A stretch of DNA of 63,191 bases, from assembly GCF_946476835.1 (NCBI RefSeq), contig NZ_CAMKWA010000013.1, forward strand, positions 1 to 63,191. The letters are read 5' to 3'. Below, one piece after another: positions 26,527-35,441 of this stretch. The notes beneath the pieces are model-generated. The model had not been told where the DNA came from. It ran no database searches and worked only from the letters and a program-made list of their open reading frames with translations. The stretch comes from an uncultured Neokomagataea sp. (GTDB lineage: Bacteria; Pseudomonadota; Alphaproteobacteria; Acetobacterales; Acetobacteraceae). Position numbers and translations under genes: made by a program. Each line of letters starts with the position of its first letter. The first letter of the stretch is position 1.

Positions 26527-27500
26527 CGGGCGCCCTCAAGGGCTGAATGGAGAGTAAGAAGCGCAGGCAGCGGGTTTTCATCCGTTCTGTGCAGGATGAA
26601 GGGGGCGCGCAATGCTGCCGCATGGTGCTGTAGGGTGGTGAGATGTGCGCTCATGGCATGCTGATAGCGAGGGCCGAGGCTTTCAAACGCGGGTAGCGTG
26701 ATGGAGCCACCTTCGAGGCCATCGAAGCGGATGCGCCCGTGTTCTTGGGGCTGCTGTTCAGCGGGGTCTAGAATACAGAGAAAAATGAGGCGCCCTGCGT
26801 AATGGGAGTGTTCTTCGCACCATTGTTTGAGGTGTACTTCGTCCCATAAGAAATCACTGATGACAAGGACGGCGGCACCGGGCGGGGCAGAGGTGACATC
26901 TGGCAAGGCGTTGTGTGCTGGAGTGTTGAGGAGAGTGGCTGCAAGCTGTGGAAGGGCTGTATGCCCTGATAAGCTGCGGCCTGAAGCATTTCCGGTGAGG
27001 GGTGTAATGCGTTCCCCTCCTTTGAGGGCTGCGCCAGCAAGAGCAAGGCCGCAAAGATGGGCGCGTTCGGTCTTTGTGGGTAAATGTGGCTGCGAACGCC
27101 ATGTCATAGACGCGGAAGGGTCACACCATAGGGCGAGGTGATGGGGGGTATCTTGTTCACGCTCACGGACCCAAAAAGTATCATCCGTTGTGCTACGGGC
27201 CGATTGCCGCCAGTCAATAGCGGATGCAGGTTCCCCTTGGTGGTAGGGACGGAACTGCCAGAAATTATCGCCCGTTCCACTTCGCCTGCGGCCGTGTTGG
27301 CCAGCATCTAAACTTTGGGCGAGGTTTAGCGCCGCCAGAAGTAAGGCTTCTAATGCCGTTTGTGCGCTGTCATTGGCGTGTGCGTGCTGGTCAGTCTGGG
27401 GAGTTGTGCGCGCTGTATGAACATGAGGCGCGCGCATCATGTTGCTGAACTGTTGGCGCAGAGCCGACAGGCTGAAGCGGGAGGGGGGCTGTTGCGTCAC
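26523..27500 (-). CDS. DUF58 domain protein
   Basis: Protein of 325 residues with the DUF58 signature RRRSGTGDNFWQFRPYHQGE followed by ASAIDWRQSARS, then a degenerate vWA-like core (HLALWCDPSASMTW, VLVISDFLW). DUF58 proteins always travel with MoxR ATPases and are thought to be clients or adaptors in complex assembly. No membrane segment is evident. It starts 21 bases after the moxR stop and overlaps the DUF4159 gene by four bases. Confidence 0.9.
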   Translation of the reverse strand: MTQQPPSRFSLSALRQQFSNMMRAPHVHTARTTPQTDQHAHANDSAQTALEALLLAALNLAQSLDAGQHGRRRSGTGDNFWQFRPYHQGEPASAIDWRQSARSTTDDTFWVREREQDTPHHLALWCDPSASMTWRSQPHLPTKTERAHLCGLALAGAALKGGERITPLTGNASGRSLSGHTALPQLAATLLNTPAHNALPDVTSAPPGAAVLVISDFLWDEVHLKQWCEEHSHYAGRLIFLCILDPAEQQPQEHGRIRFDGLEGGSITLPAFESLGPRYQHAMSAHLTTLQHHAAALRAPFILHRTDENPLPALLTLHSALEGAR

Positions 27501-27521
27501 GATATGATCTGGCGTTGCGTT

Positions 27522-28568
27522 TTAGAGAACCGTTTCAACTTGGCGGCGGATGAGGGCGTTGACGTCTGTACCGCGTGCACGAGCACTGAAATCGAGGCCA
27601 ATACGATGGGCTAAGATGGGCTCTGCCAAGGCTGCAACGTCATCAAGGCTGGGGGACAGGCGACAGGTCAGGAGGGCGCGTGCGCGGGTGGCAATCATGA
27701 GAGCTTGTGCTGCGCGTGGGCCGGGGCCGTATGCGATGGTGCTGCGGATATCTGCGCTGGCCGCGGCGTCTTCTGGGCGAAGGCTGCGTGTTAAGGCGAG
27801 AATAGCGTCCACAATGCGTTCACCGACGGGAAGTTGGCGGACAAGTCTTTGGGCTGCGATGAGGTCATCTTGTGAGAAAAGTGGCCGTGCTTCTTTCGGT
27901 GTGCTGCCTGTTGTCTGGAGCAGCATTTGGCGCTCAGCCTCGCGTGGGGGATAGTCCAGTGTGATGCGGAGCATGAAGCGGTCAAGCTGTGCTTCGGGCA
28001 GAGGGTATGTGCCTTCTTGCTCAATGGGGTTTTGTGTGGCGAGGACGTGGAACGGCTTGGGGAGCGGGTAATCTTTGCCCGCTTGTGTGACGCGGTGCTC
28101 AGCCATGGCTTGCAGTAGGGCTGATTGGGTACGGGGGCTGGCGCGGTTGATTTCATCCGCGAGGACCAATTGCCCGAAGATCGGGCCGGGGAGGAAACGG
28201 AAGTTACGCCGTCCCTCTGCATCCTGTTCCAAAACCTCAGCCCCGGTAATGTCAGAAGGCATGAGATCGGGGGTGAATTGGATGCGGCTGGCGTCCAAGC
28301 TCAGGACGCGTGAGGTTGTGTTGACCAAAAGGGTCTTGCCGAGGCCGGGCGCACCCATCAAAAGGGCGTGACCACCGGAGAGGATCGTGATGAGCACCTG
28401 CTCAATGACCGCCTCTTGACCGAGGACAATGTCACCAATCGCTGCTTGTGTTGCAGCAAGGCGTGGTGCCAATGCTTCAGCTGATTGGGAGATGTGGGCG
28501 GTATCCGGCGTAGTAGCCGTATGAGAAGAGACGTTCATTGCAGAGGGGACATCGTTCTGTTCGCGCAT
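27522..28568 (-). CDS. MoxR family AAA+ ATPase
   Basis: Chaperone-like ATPase of 348 residues. Walker A is GAPGLGKT at residues 72-79, followed by the MoxR-specific IQFTPDLMPSDITGAEVL, Walker B LVLADEINRASPRTQSALLQ, the AEHRVTQAG insert and FHVLATQNPIEQEGTYPLPE. MoxR proteins remodel or activate partners carrying vWA domains, which fits the next three genes. It is the first gene of the minus-strand operon and divergent from the DUF1285 gene 94 bases away. The start at 28568 gives a 30-residue Ser/Thr-rich lead; ATG 28538 is also possible. Confidence 0.93.
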   Translation of the reverse strand: MREQNDVPSAMNVSSHTATTPDTAHISQSAEALAPRLAATQAAIGDIVLGQEAVIEQVLITILSGGHALLMGAPGLGKTLLVNTTSRVLSLDASRIQFTPDLMPSDITGAEVLEQDAEGRRNFRFLPGPIFGQLVLADEINRASPRTQSALLQAMAEHRVTQAGKDYPLPKPFHVLATQNPIEQEGTYPLPEAQLDRFMLRITLDYPPREAERQMLLQTTGSTPKEARPLFSQDDLIAAQRLVRQLPVGERIVDAILALTRSLRPEDAAASADIRSTIAYGPGPRAAQALMIATRARALLTCRLSPSLDDVAALAEPILAHRIGLDFSARARGTDVNALIRRQVETVL

Positions 28569-28662
28569 CTCGCTAGTGTGACAGGTGTGGGGGTTTCATC
28601 AAGGCTCGATTGTACCCAAGTTGTGGTTAGAGAGAATTTTTTAAGGATAATCGGAGGAAAAA

Positions 28663-29241
28663 TTGAACGGAAACGGCAGTTTTGAGCATCCGGTTGCTGC
28701 TGAGTTGGGGTGTATGACGTCAGAAAATGCTCCGCAGGGAGCGCATGTGCGGCGTTTACCGTTTTTGATCCGCCGAGATGGGGTGTGGCTTTACCGCGGC
28801 TCTCCCGTGACGCGTAAGGCGATGGTGTGTTTGTTCGCCTCTATGCTGGTGCGGGATGCTGAGGGCCAGTACATGCTGCGCAATCCGATGGAAGAGGGGG
28901 TGATTGAGGTGGAAGACGCGCCCTTCATCATCACGCAGCTTGATTTTAAAGGGTGCTGTGGGCGGCAACAGACATTGTGCATGCGCACGAATATGGATGA
29001 AGTGATCTGTATTGGGCCAGAACACCCCATTTTATGTGATTGGGATCGGCCCACGGCAGAATGTGCGGCTGTGCCTTATGTTCATGTGCGTGATGGTGAA
29101 GGCGCGTATCCTTTGCAGGCGCGGATTAGCAGGTCTGTCTATTTTGAGTTGGCCGCTTTGGCAGTGCCGGGGCATGTCAATGGGCAGCCATGTCTTGGCG
29201 TTTGGAGCCGGGATCAATTTTTCCCATTATCGCGCTCCTGA
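28663..29241 (+). CDS. DUF1285 domain protein
   Basis: Cytoplasmic protein of 192 residues. The DUF1285 pattern is visible: FLIRRDGVWLYRGSPVTRKA, then LFASMLVRDAEGQYMLRNP, VEVEDAPFI-like IEVEDAPFIITQLDF and RISRSVYFELAALAV. Function is unknown. The start is TTG at 28663, four bases after a strong GGAGGA; no ATG gives a better match, since the next one (28712) cuts only a variable tail. In alphaproteobacteria this gene regularly sits between a MoxR cluster and the CCA-adding enzyme, as here. Confidence 0.85.
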   Translation: MNGNGSFEHPVAAELGCMTSENAPQGAHVRRLPFLIRRDGVWLYRGSPVTRKAMVCLFASMLVRDAEGQYMLRNPMEEGVIEVEDAPFIITQLDFKGCCGRQQTLCMRTNMDEVICIGPEHPILCDWDRPTAECAAVPYVHVRDGEGAYPLQARISRSVYFELAALAVPGHVNGQPCLGVWSRDQFFPLSRS

Positions 29242-29300
29242 TACGGAACGTATAGAAGCGTGTGTATGAAGCACGTGAGTAAAGAAAAGTGGGGTGATGC

Positions 29301-30581
29301 GTGGTGACAACAATGCAAGAGGCTGCTGGGTTGTTATCGGCATTGCCACAAAATGCTGGGCGAGAGGGCTTAACGCAGCTTTGGACTGTGTTGCCGGAGG
29401 CGCGGTTGGTTGGTGGATGTGTCAGAGATTTATTGTGTGGGCGTGCGCTGCATGATTTTGATCTAGCCACGCCAGAGCCGCCTGAAGTTGTGTTGCAGCG
29501 CTTGAAGAAGGCTGGTCTTCGGGCTGTGCCGACGGGGCTGGAGCATGGAACGGTGACGGCGGTGATAAATCGTGTTCCGTATGAAATTACGACGTTGCGG
29601 CGTGATGCGCAGACGGATGGGCGGCATGCTGTTGTTGAATGGACGTCTGATTGGGCGGAGGATGCGGCGCGGCGTGACTTTACGATCAATGCGATGTCGC
29701 TCGACCAGTATGATTGTTTACATGATTATTTTGGCGGACAAGACGATCTAGCCGCTGGGCGTGTGCGGTTTGTGGGGGATGCGGGGCGACGTATTGAAGA
29801 GGATGCTTTGCGTGCTTTGCGGTTCTTTCGTTTTGAAGCTCGATATGGTGCGGGGATGCCCGATCATGAGGCACTGACAGCGATTACGGAACGGGCTTCT
29901 TTGGTCGCGTCTTTGTCCGTTGAGCGTGTTGCGTCTGAACTGCTGCGTATTTTGGCAGGGCCGGATGTGGTGCGGATTGTTCGTCTGATGCATGGGGCCG
30001 GGGTATTGGCGCAGTGCGGCCCGGTGGAGGATGCCGGATGTGATGTGCTGACGGGCGTTGGTGCGACGGAAGCGCGGCTGCGTGGTGGGCTGCCAGCGGG
30101 AGTTACCTTTTTAGAAGCCTTGTTGATGAGTGGTGCGCCGGCGCAGGCATTGTTGCGTTTGCGTGCTTTGTACGGGGAGCGGAGCGAAGCTTTGGCGCGG
30201 CACCTCAAGCTCTCCAATGCGGAAAAACAGCACCTTAAACTGTTAGGCGAATCGTCCCCTGATCTGCTGCCAACGATGGATGATGATGCCGTGCGCCGCG
30301 CGCGCTTTGTTCAAGATGTGACGGTTTTGCTGGAGCGGAGCTGGCTTCTACAAGCGCAGTCTGTGGGCGTATCTTCTGCGGAGTGGGATGGGTTGCGGGA
30401 GCATTTGGAAGATATGTCTCAACCGGTTTTCCCACTTTCTGGGCGGGATGCGCGTGAGGCGGGGATTGAACCGGGGCCGAGTATGGGTGTGTGGCTACGG
30501 ACTGGTCAGGCATGGTGGCTGGAGCAGGGATGTCGCCCGGATCGGGATGCGTGTTTGGCTTATTTGCGCGCGAAGGCGTGA
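29301..30581 (+). CDS. cca: CCA tRNA nucleotidyltransferase
   Basis: Adds or repairs the 3' CCA end of tRNAs. The 426-residue protein has the class II nucleotidyltransferase head: RLVGGCVRDLL at residues 36-46, metal-binding HDFDLATP (Asp52, Asp54), then RRDFTINAMSLD and the RNA-binding RIEEDALRALRFFRFEARYG. The C-terminal half is divergent, as is usual in alphaproteobacteria. Start options are adjacent GTG codons at 29301 and 29304. It could instead be a poly(A) polymerase by family, but the short length favours CCA addition. Both tRNA genes in the window already encode CCA, so its role would be repair. Confidence 0.9.
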   Translation: MVTTMQEAAGLLSALPQNAGREGLTQLWTVLPEARLVGGCVRDLLCGRALHDFDLATPEPPEVVLQRLKKAGLRAVPTGLEHGTVTAVINRVPYEITTLRRDAQTDGRHAVVEWTSDWAEDAARRDFTINAMSLDQYDCLHDYFGGQDDLAAGRVRFVGDAGRRIEEDALRALRFFRFEARYGAGMPDHEALTAITERASLVASLSVERVASELLRILAGPDVVRIVRLMHGAGVLAQCGPVEDAGCDVLTGVGATEARLRGGLPAGVTFLEALLMSGAPAQALLRLRALYGERSEALARHLKLSNAEKQHLKLLGESSPDLLPTMDDDAVRRARFVQDVTVLLERSWLLQAQSVGVSSAEWDGLREHLEDMSQPVFPLSGRDAREAGIEPGPSMGVWLRTGQAWWLEQGCRPDRDACLAYLRAKA

Positions 30582-30623
30582 AGCGATTTCACCCTTTGGC
30601 CAAGGCCTGCTAAATAGGCGCTT

Positions 30624-32378
30624 ATGAATGCAAAATCAGCGCTTGATACGAATAGTCAGCTTTTAATTCGCCGCATTTGGCGGGATGAAATGCGGCACCA
30701 TAAACGGCAGATATGTGCGGTTTTGGTGTTGACGGTTTTGATGGCAGGGCTGACGGCCTTGTATCCGGTGGTCATTAAGCGTGCGGTGGATATGTTCGCG
30801 GCACATGACCCGCGCATCTTGTACCAAGTGCCCGCGCTGGTGGTGCTGGTCACAGGCCTGAAAGCGGCCTCCCAATATGGGCAAACGGTGGCGGTACAGA
30901 GTTTAATTCTCACCGTTATTCGTGGTCTTCAGGCGCGGATGTTTGCGCACACCTTGCAGACGGATATTGCGCGTATTGAACGTGATGCGCCTGCACAATG
31001 GGCAACACGCTTTACGACCGATGCAATCTCCATTCGTGAAGCGATGGTGCGCGCTGTGAATGCGCTGGGTGATGGTGTGACGGTCGTGGGTTTGGTCGCA
31101 GCGATGATCTGGGCGGACTGGGAATTAAGCCTGATCGCGTTGGTTTTGTACCCGATTGCTGTGGTGCCGATTCAGAAGCTGGGTAAGCGCATCCGTCGGG
31201 CATCGGGCGGGATGCAAGAGCAAATCGGCGCGACGTCTGCGTTGCTGAATGAGAGCTTTGCCTTGGCGCGTCAGGTGCGGATTTACCGCATGGAAGAGCG
31301 CGAGCAAGCGCGGGTGGATCAGTCTCTCTCCTTGTTGCATATGGCATTTTTGCAGATTGCAAAGGGCCGTGCGCGTGTTGATCCTGTGTTGGAAGTGCTG
31401 GGTGGTACGGCGGTTGCTGTGGTGCTTGGTTTTGCTGGGTGGCGCGCTGCGATGGGCGGAGCCACGCTGGGCGACTTTACGGCCTTTATTACAGCATTAT
31501 TGACGGCCGCGCGGCCTATCCGCGCTTTAGGGTCTTTGAATACCGCTCTGCAGGAAGGGTTGGCCGGATTAGCGCGGACGTTTGCGGTGATTGATGAGCC
31601 GCCTGCTGTGTCTGAGCGGGTGAATGCGCTGTCTGTCCCATTGGGGCAGGGCCGTTTAGCGTTCGAAAACGTGGCGTATCGTTATGACGATGGGCGTGAG
31701 GGATTGCGCGGTGTGTCCTTCACAGTAGAGCCGGGTGAGACGGTGGCGCTGGTTGGGCCGAGTGGGGCTGGTAAGTCCACGGCTTTGTCATTGATCCCGC
31801 GTTTGCACGATGTGAGTGCCGGTAAAATTGCCCTTGAAGGGGTGGACCTGCGGGATTTGAGCCTGGCCTCTTTGCGGGATTCTATCGCATTTGTGAGCCA
31901 AGATACCACGCTCTTTGATCTTTCATTGCGTGAGAATATCTGGATCGGGCGCCCGACGGCCAGTGCTGATGAGGTTGAGCGTGCGTGCCAGATGGCGGCG
32001 ATTGATTTTGCAGATGCCTTGCCTGACGGATTGGACACGCGCGTTGGGCCAGGGGGGCAGCGTTTGTCCGGTGGTCAGAGGCAGCGTGTCGCCCTTGCAC
32101 GGGCGTTACTACGCGATCCGCGGGTTCTTTTATTAGACGAAGCGACGAGTGCTTTGGATTCCGATAGTGAAGCGCGTGTTCAAGAGGCGCTGGCAACGTT
32201 GCGCAAAGGACGCACGACATTGATTGTCGCGCATCGCCTTTCTACGGTGCAATCTGCGGATAAGATTATTGTGTTGGATAAAGGTGTGGCAGTGGAGTGT
32301 GGAAGTCACGCCGAACTGATCCGGCGTGATGGGCTTTATGCGCGGCTGGTGCGGAGCCAGTTGTTGGAAGCGGCTTGA
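30624..32378 (+). CDS. ABC exporter, fused permease-ATPase (MsbA/LipA-like)
   Basis: Half-transporter of 584 residues: six membrane helices in residues about 25-320, then an ATP-binding domain. Walker A GPSGAGKST is near 377-385, signature LSGGQRQRVALARAL near 482 and Walker B VLLLDEATSALDS near 502. The family includes lipid A/phospholipid flippases and multidrug exporters; the substrate is not readable. It lies 42 bases after cca, on the same strand. Its last 43 bases overlap the end of rppH on the other strand. Confidence 0.88.
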   Translation: MNAKSALDTNSQLLIRRIWRDEMRHHKRQICAVLVLTVLMAGLTALYPVVIKRAVDMFAAHDPRILYQVPALVVLVTGLKAASQYGQTVAVQSLILTVIRGLQARMFAHTLQTDIARIERDAPAQWATRFTTDAISIREAMVRAVNALGDGVTVVGLVAAMIWADWELSLIALVLYPIAVVPIQKLGKRIRRASGGMQEQIGATSALLNESFALARQVRIYRMEEREQARVDQSLSLLHMAFLQIAKGRARVDPVLEVLGGTAVAVVLGFAGWRAAMGGATLGDFTAFITALLTAARPIRALGSLNTALQEGLAGLARTFAVIDEPPAVSERVNALSVPLGQGRLAFENVAYRYDDGREGLRGVSFTVEPGETVALVGPSGAGKSTALSLIPRLHDVSAGKIALEGVDLRDLSLASLRDSIAFVSQDTTLFDLSLRENIWIGRPTASADEVERACQMAAIDFADALPDGLDTRVGPGGQRLSGGQRQRVALARALLRDPRVLLLDEATSALDSDSEARVQEALATLRKGRTTLIVAHRLSTVQSADKIIVLDKGVAVECGSHAELIRRDGLYARLVRSQLLEAA

Positions 32379-32848
32379 AAAAGTGCTTCCAGTTCGGGGA
32401 GTAATGCAGCGTAGAGCTCAGCTTTGAAGCCGAGATTACGCTGTAAAAGCTCCTGAGGGGGCAGCCATTCCCATGCGCTGAATTCGGCAGGTTCGTGGAG
32501 GTCGAGTTTGATCTCTGTGTCATCGCCATCAAAGCCAAAAACAAACCATTTTTGCGTTTGCCCACGATAGCGCCCCTTAAAGGCTTTGCCGAGTAATTCT
32601 CGCGGAAGATCATAGCTAATCCAGTCTGCCCGCTCAGCCAGAAGAGTGGCTTTGTTGCAGCCTGTCTCTTCCCATAACTCGCGTAATGCAGCTGTTTGGG
32701 GATCTTCGTTTTCATCAATGCCGCCTTGTGGGCACTGCCAGACACTACCCGGCAGATCGCTGCGCTGTGCAACGAAGAGTTCGCCCTTACGATTAAAGAG
32801 CGCGATGCCGACATTGCGGCGGTAAGGGAGGTCTGCGTAATCAACCAT
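32336..32848 (-). CDS. rppH: RNA pyrophosphohydrolase (Nudix)
   Basis: Removes pyrophosphate from the 5' end of triphosphorylated RNAs, starting mRNA decay. The 170-residue protein begins MVDYADLPYRRNVGIALFN and carries the Nudix box GGIDENEDPQTAALRELWEE with TG following (residues 42-63), plus YRGQTQKWFVFGFDG, typical of RppH. ATG at 32848 is chosen because the RppH N-terminus starts there; a longer frame to 32950 would run into the upstream gene. The 3' end overlaps the convergent ABC exporter gene by 43 bases. Confidence 0.95.
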   Translation of the reverse strand: MVDYADLPYRRNVGIALFNRKGELFVAQRSDLPGSVWQCPQGGIDENEDPQTAALRELWEETGCNKATLLAERADWISYDLPRELLGKAFKGRYRGQTQKWFVFGFDGDDTEIKLDLHEPAEFSAWEWLPPQELLQRNLGFKAELYAALLPELEALFQAASNNWLRTSRA

Positions 32849-32865
32849 GGCGTATCTCGCTGGAT

Positions 32866-33849
32866 TTAATGGGTGGAAAGAGGTGGGGTATCGGCCAGTG
32901 CGGAGGGTGGCATAAGGTAAAAATGCTGCGCGGTGGCGCTGTGCAGCCATGAGGTCAGGCTATGGAGCGCCGCAGGGGTGATGGGAGTGATCACGAGTAT
33001 GATCGCTCCATGAAGAGGCGTAGAAGGGACGAGCGTATTCAGAGACTGTGTGAAGGTTTCTGGTGTTACGTCACCATTGAGGCACTGCGTTGCGGTGATG
33101 CCACGTGTGGGGCGGTCAGACGTTGTTTGTCCATTGAGGTAGAGCAGGCCGTGTCGTGTTATGGTTTGCGCGATATCATGAAATTCTTGCGATTGTAGGT
33201 AGGTATTATCGGTCTGGTTGCAGCCGAATCCTGTGATATCCGTCATGCCTGTAACGCCTTGGCTACGTGATAGCCACCAGCTGAGTTTTTGTTGTTCATG
33301 AGCTGGGCTTTCGCCTGTGCCAAGTGTGTGTGAGCCAGTGTCGGTATGGTCTGGATCGATGCTTCTCATCGGCAGAGACATATAGACTTCATGCTGTGCG
33401 GTGCGGGCTGGTGTGATGGCCGTGGAGGGCGGCTCCAGATAAGGCGAAACCCCTAAAGCTATTTCTGCAGGAAGGTTTTGGAGAGCATCTTCGCTGAGCT
33501 GTGCACTATAGCCATAACCCATCAAGACAATAGCGAGAGGAATGCGCTGTTCGTGCTCGGCCGTTTTTAAGGGCGATGGTGTCGGAGGGAGGGGAGGTGC
33601 GGTGGGGTGTTGTGGTGGATGAGTTTGAGTGGCGGGAGGCGCCGTACGTGCGCTGCTGAGATGATGCACGAGTGTGCGTGCCACTGGTGGCGGGGTCGTG
33701 GTGGCGGCGTAATGAATGGTGAATGCCAATGTACAACCGATAAGCGTGATCCCCCCCCAGAACAGCACGAGCATCTTACCCATGAGGGGAAGGCGCCCCC
33801 AGAGGGACACCTTCTTATGCTCAGGGTGTTGATCTTCGGGCTGTTGCAT
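32866..33849 (-). CDS. Divergent polysaccharide deacetylase family protein (YibQ-like)
   Basis: Protein of 327 residues with an N-terminal membrane anchor (MGKMLVLFWGGITLIGCTLA), a proline-rich linker (about residues 60-100, rich in PP and TP) and a C-terminal deacetylase-like fold. The markers are IPLAIVLMGYGYSA, EIALGVSPYLEPP, HEVYMSLPMRS and HTLGTGES. YibQ-type proteins are exported, often beside EnvC and CtpA as here, and may act in envelope maintenance; activity is not proven. GTG 33852 directly precedes ATG 33849. The usual conserved Asp after IAIV is replaced (LMGYG), so catalysis is doubtful. Confidence 0.8.
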   Translation of the reverse strand: MQQPEDQHPEHKKVSLWGRLPLMGKMLVLFWGGITLIGCTLAFTIHYAATTTPPPVARTLVHHLSSARTAPPATQTHPPQHPTAPPLPPTPSPLKTAEHEQRIPLAIVLMGYGYSAQLSEDALQNLPAEIALGVSPYLEPPSTAITPARTAQHEVYMSLPMRSIDPDHTDTGSHTLGTGESPAHEQQKLSWWLSRSQGVTGMTDITGFGCNQTDNTYLQSQEFHDIAQTITRHGLLYLNGQTTSDRPTRGITATQCLNGDVTPETFTQSLNTLVPSTPLHGAIILVITPITPAALHSLTSWLHSATAQHFYLMPPSALADTPPLSTH

Positions 33850-33861
33850 CACGCTATGGTT

Positions 33862-35316
33862 TTAGTGTGTGCCGCTGGTTTTATGAGCGGGAGCCTCGTG
33901 TTTATCTGGTGCTGTAGCCGTTGTGAGTTCTGTGGGAACGGGAACCCCGGCGAGAGCACTCAGGACTTTAAGGCCCTGCTGTAGTTGGAAGTCTGTCGCA
34001 GGTTTTGCAGGGTCAAAAGCAGGCCAGTTTGCAGGCGGAGCTTTAGGGATGGATTTGGCAATAGGGGGCAAATCGGTGCGTGGCTCTGCCACTGTACGAT
34101 TGCCGCCAATATTGGTGAGGATATGGGAGAGGTCTGCCTCGCGGTATTCAAAGTTATCGTCATCATGCGTTTCCGCTACGGGGATGTCGGGCGTAATGCC
34201 TAAGCCCTGAATGGAGCGGCCTGATGGCGTGTAATAACGTGCGGTTGTGAGGCGAATGGCACCCTGATCACCAACCGGGATCAAGGTTTGTACGGAGCCT
34301 TTACCGAAGGTTTTTTCGCCCAGAATAATCGCGCGATGATGGTCTTTGAGGGCCCCTGATACGATTTCACTGGCGGAGGCGGAGCCACCATTGGTCAGCA
34401 CCACAATGGGCAGGCCGTCTGTAATATCCGTACCGCGTGCATCCCAGCGTTGGTTATTTTCAGGATGACGTCCACGGATAGAGACAATCTCACCATCTTT
34501 GATGAAGTCATCCGACACAGCGATGGCTTGATCCAGCTTGCCGCCGGGGTTGGAGCGCAGGTCAAGAATCAGGCCTGTAAGTTTGCCACCGGGGGTGCGT
34601 GTTTTCGCTTCTGCTTGCAATTTGCGATACGCAGTGTGCATGGCATTTTCGAGGTCATCATCAAATTCCGTCAGGCGGATATAGGCCGTGCTGCCATATA
34701 GGGCGGAACGGACAATTTGAACGTGGATGATCTCACGTTTTAGGTCAAAATTGAGTGTCTTGCCTGTTTTGGGGCGTACGATGGTGAGGCTGATGGATGT
34801 TCCCGCATCACCGCGCATTTTACGAACGGCTTGGTCCAGCGTTAGGCCATCAATACTTTTATGGTCCACCATGGTGATGAAATCACCGGGTTGGATACCT
34901 GCTTTGGCCGCAGGTGTGTCATCAATGGGGGAGACGACGCGGACATGGCCGGATTCATCTTGAACTTGTAGGCCAAGACCACCGAACTTGCCGGAGATCT
35001 CGGTCTGCATATCTTTGAACTGTGCCGCCGTCATATAAGATGAGTGCGGGTCAAGATTACCCACCATACCGTCTAGCGCGTTATTGATCAGGTCCTTGTC
35101 AGAGACTGGGTGCACGTATTCGGATTTGACGACATCCATGACCGTGCCAAACAGTGTTAGCAGGCGAACGGTTTCGGCACTGTTATCGTGTGATGTCTCA
35201 CGCGCTAATGCGGATGAAACGCTGCTGACGTGGCCTAATGTGTGCAGGGCGGTTGGGCCGAGAACGGCGCCAGCGAGGAACGCGGTGCCCAGCAGCATGC
35301 CTTTTCGGAACGTCAT
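33862..35316 (-). CDS. ctpA: C-terminal processing peptidase (S41)
   Basis: Periplasmic serine protease of 484 residues. It has an N-terminal signal/anchor (GMLLGTAFLAGAVLGPTAL), a PDZ domain at about 110-180 (GGLGLQVQDESGHVRVVSPI) and the S41 catalytic core. The Ser-Lys pair is Ser314 in GSASASEIV and Lys339 in TFGKGSVQT, with the expected spacing of 25. A proline/threonine-rich tail follows. In other bacteria such proteases trim envelope proteins and peptidoglycan hydrolases; the adjacent envC-like gene makes that plausible here. It is 125 bases downstream of envC, with a CTTCCGC/GCGGAAG hairpin (35346-35368) between. Confidence 0.93.
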   Translation of the reverse strand: MTFRKGMLLGTAFLAGAVLGPTALHTLGHVSSVSSALARETSHDNSAETVRLLTLFGTVMDVVKSEYVHPVSDKDLINNALDGMVGNLDPHSSYMTAAQFKDMQTEISGKFGGLGLQVQDESGHVRVVSPIDDTPAAKAGIQPGDFITMVDHKSIDGLTLDQAVRKMRGDAGTSISLTIVRPKTGKTLNFDLKREIIHVQIVRSALYGSTAYIRLTEFDDDLENAMHTAYRKLQAEAKTRTPGGKLTGLILDLRSNPGGKLDQAIAVSDDFIKDGEIVSIRGRHPENNQRWDARGTDITDGLPIVVLTNGGSASASEIVSGALKDHHRAIILGEKTFGKGSVQTLIPVGDQGAIRLTTARYYTPSGRSIQGLGITPDIPVAETHDDDNFEYREADLSHILTNIGGNRTVAEPRTDLPPIAKSIPKAPPANWPAFDPAKPATDFQLQQGLKVLSALAGVPVPTELTTATAPDKHEAPAHKTSGTH

Positions 35317-35441
35317 GTCATCTCCAGTCTTGGGCTTTGCGCTTCTTCCGCGTGCATCCGGCGGAAGTATAACCCGGGAAAGCTTGTTGAAGTGTTAAGG
35401 GACTGTATCGCGTCTGGCGCAATCCGCAAACCGGGGAGATA

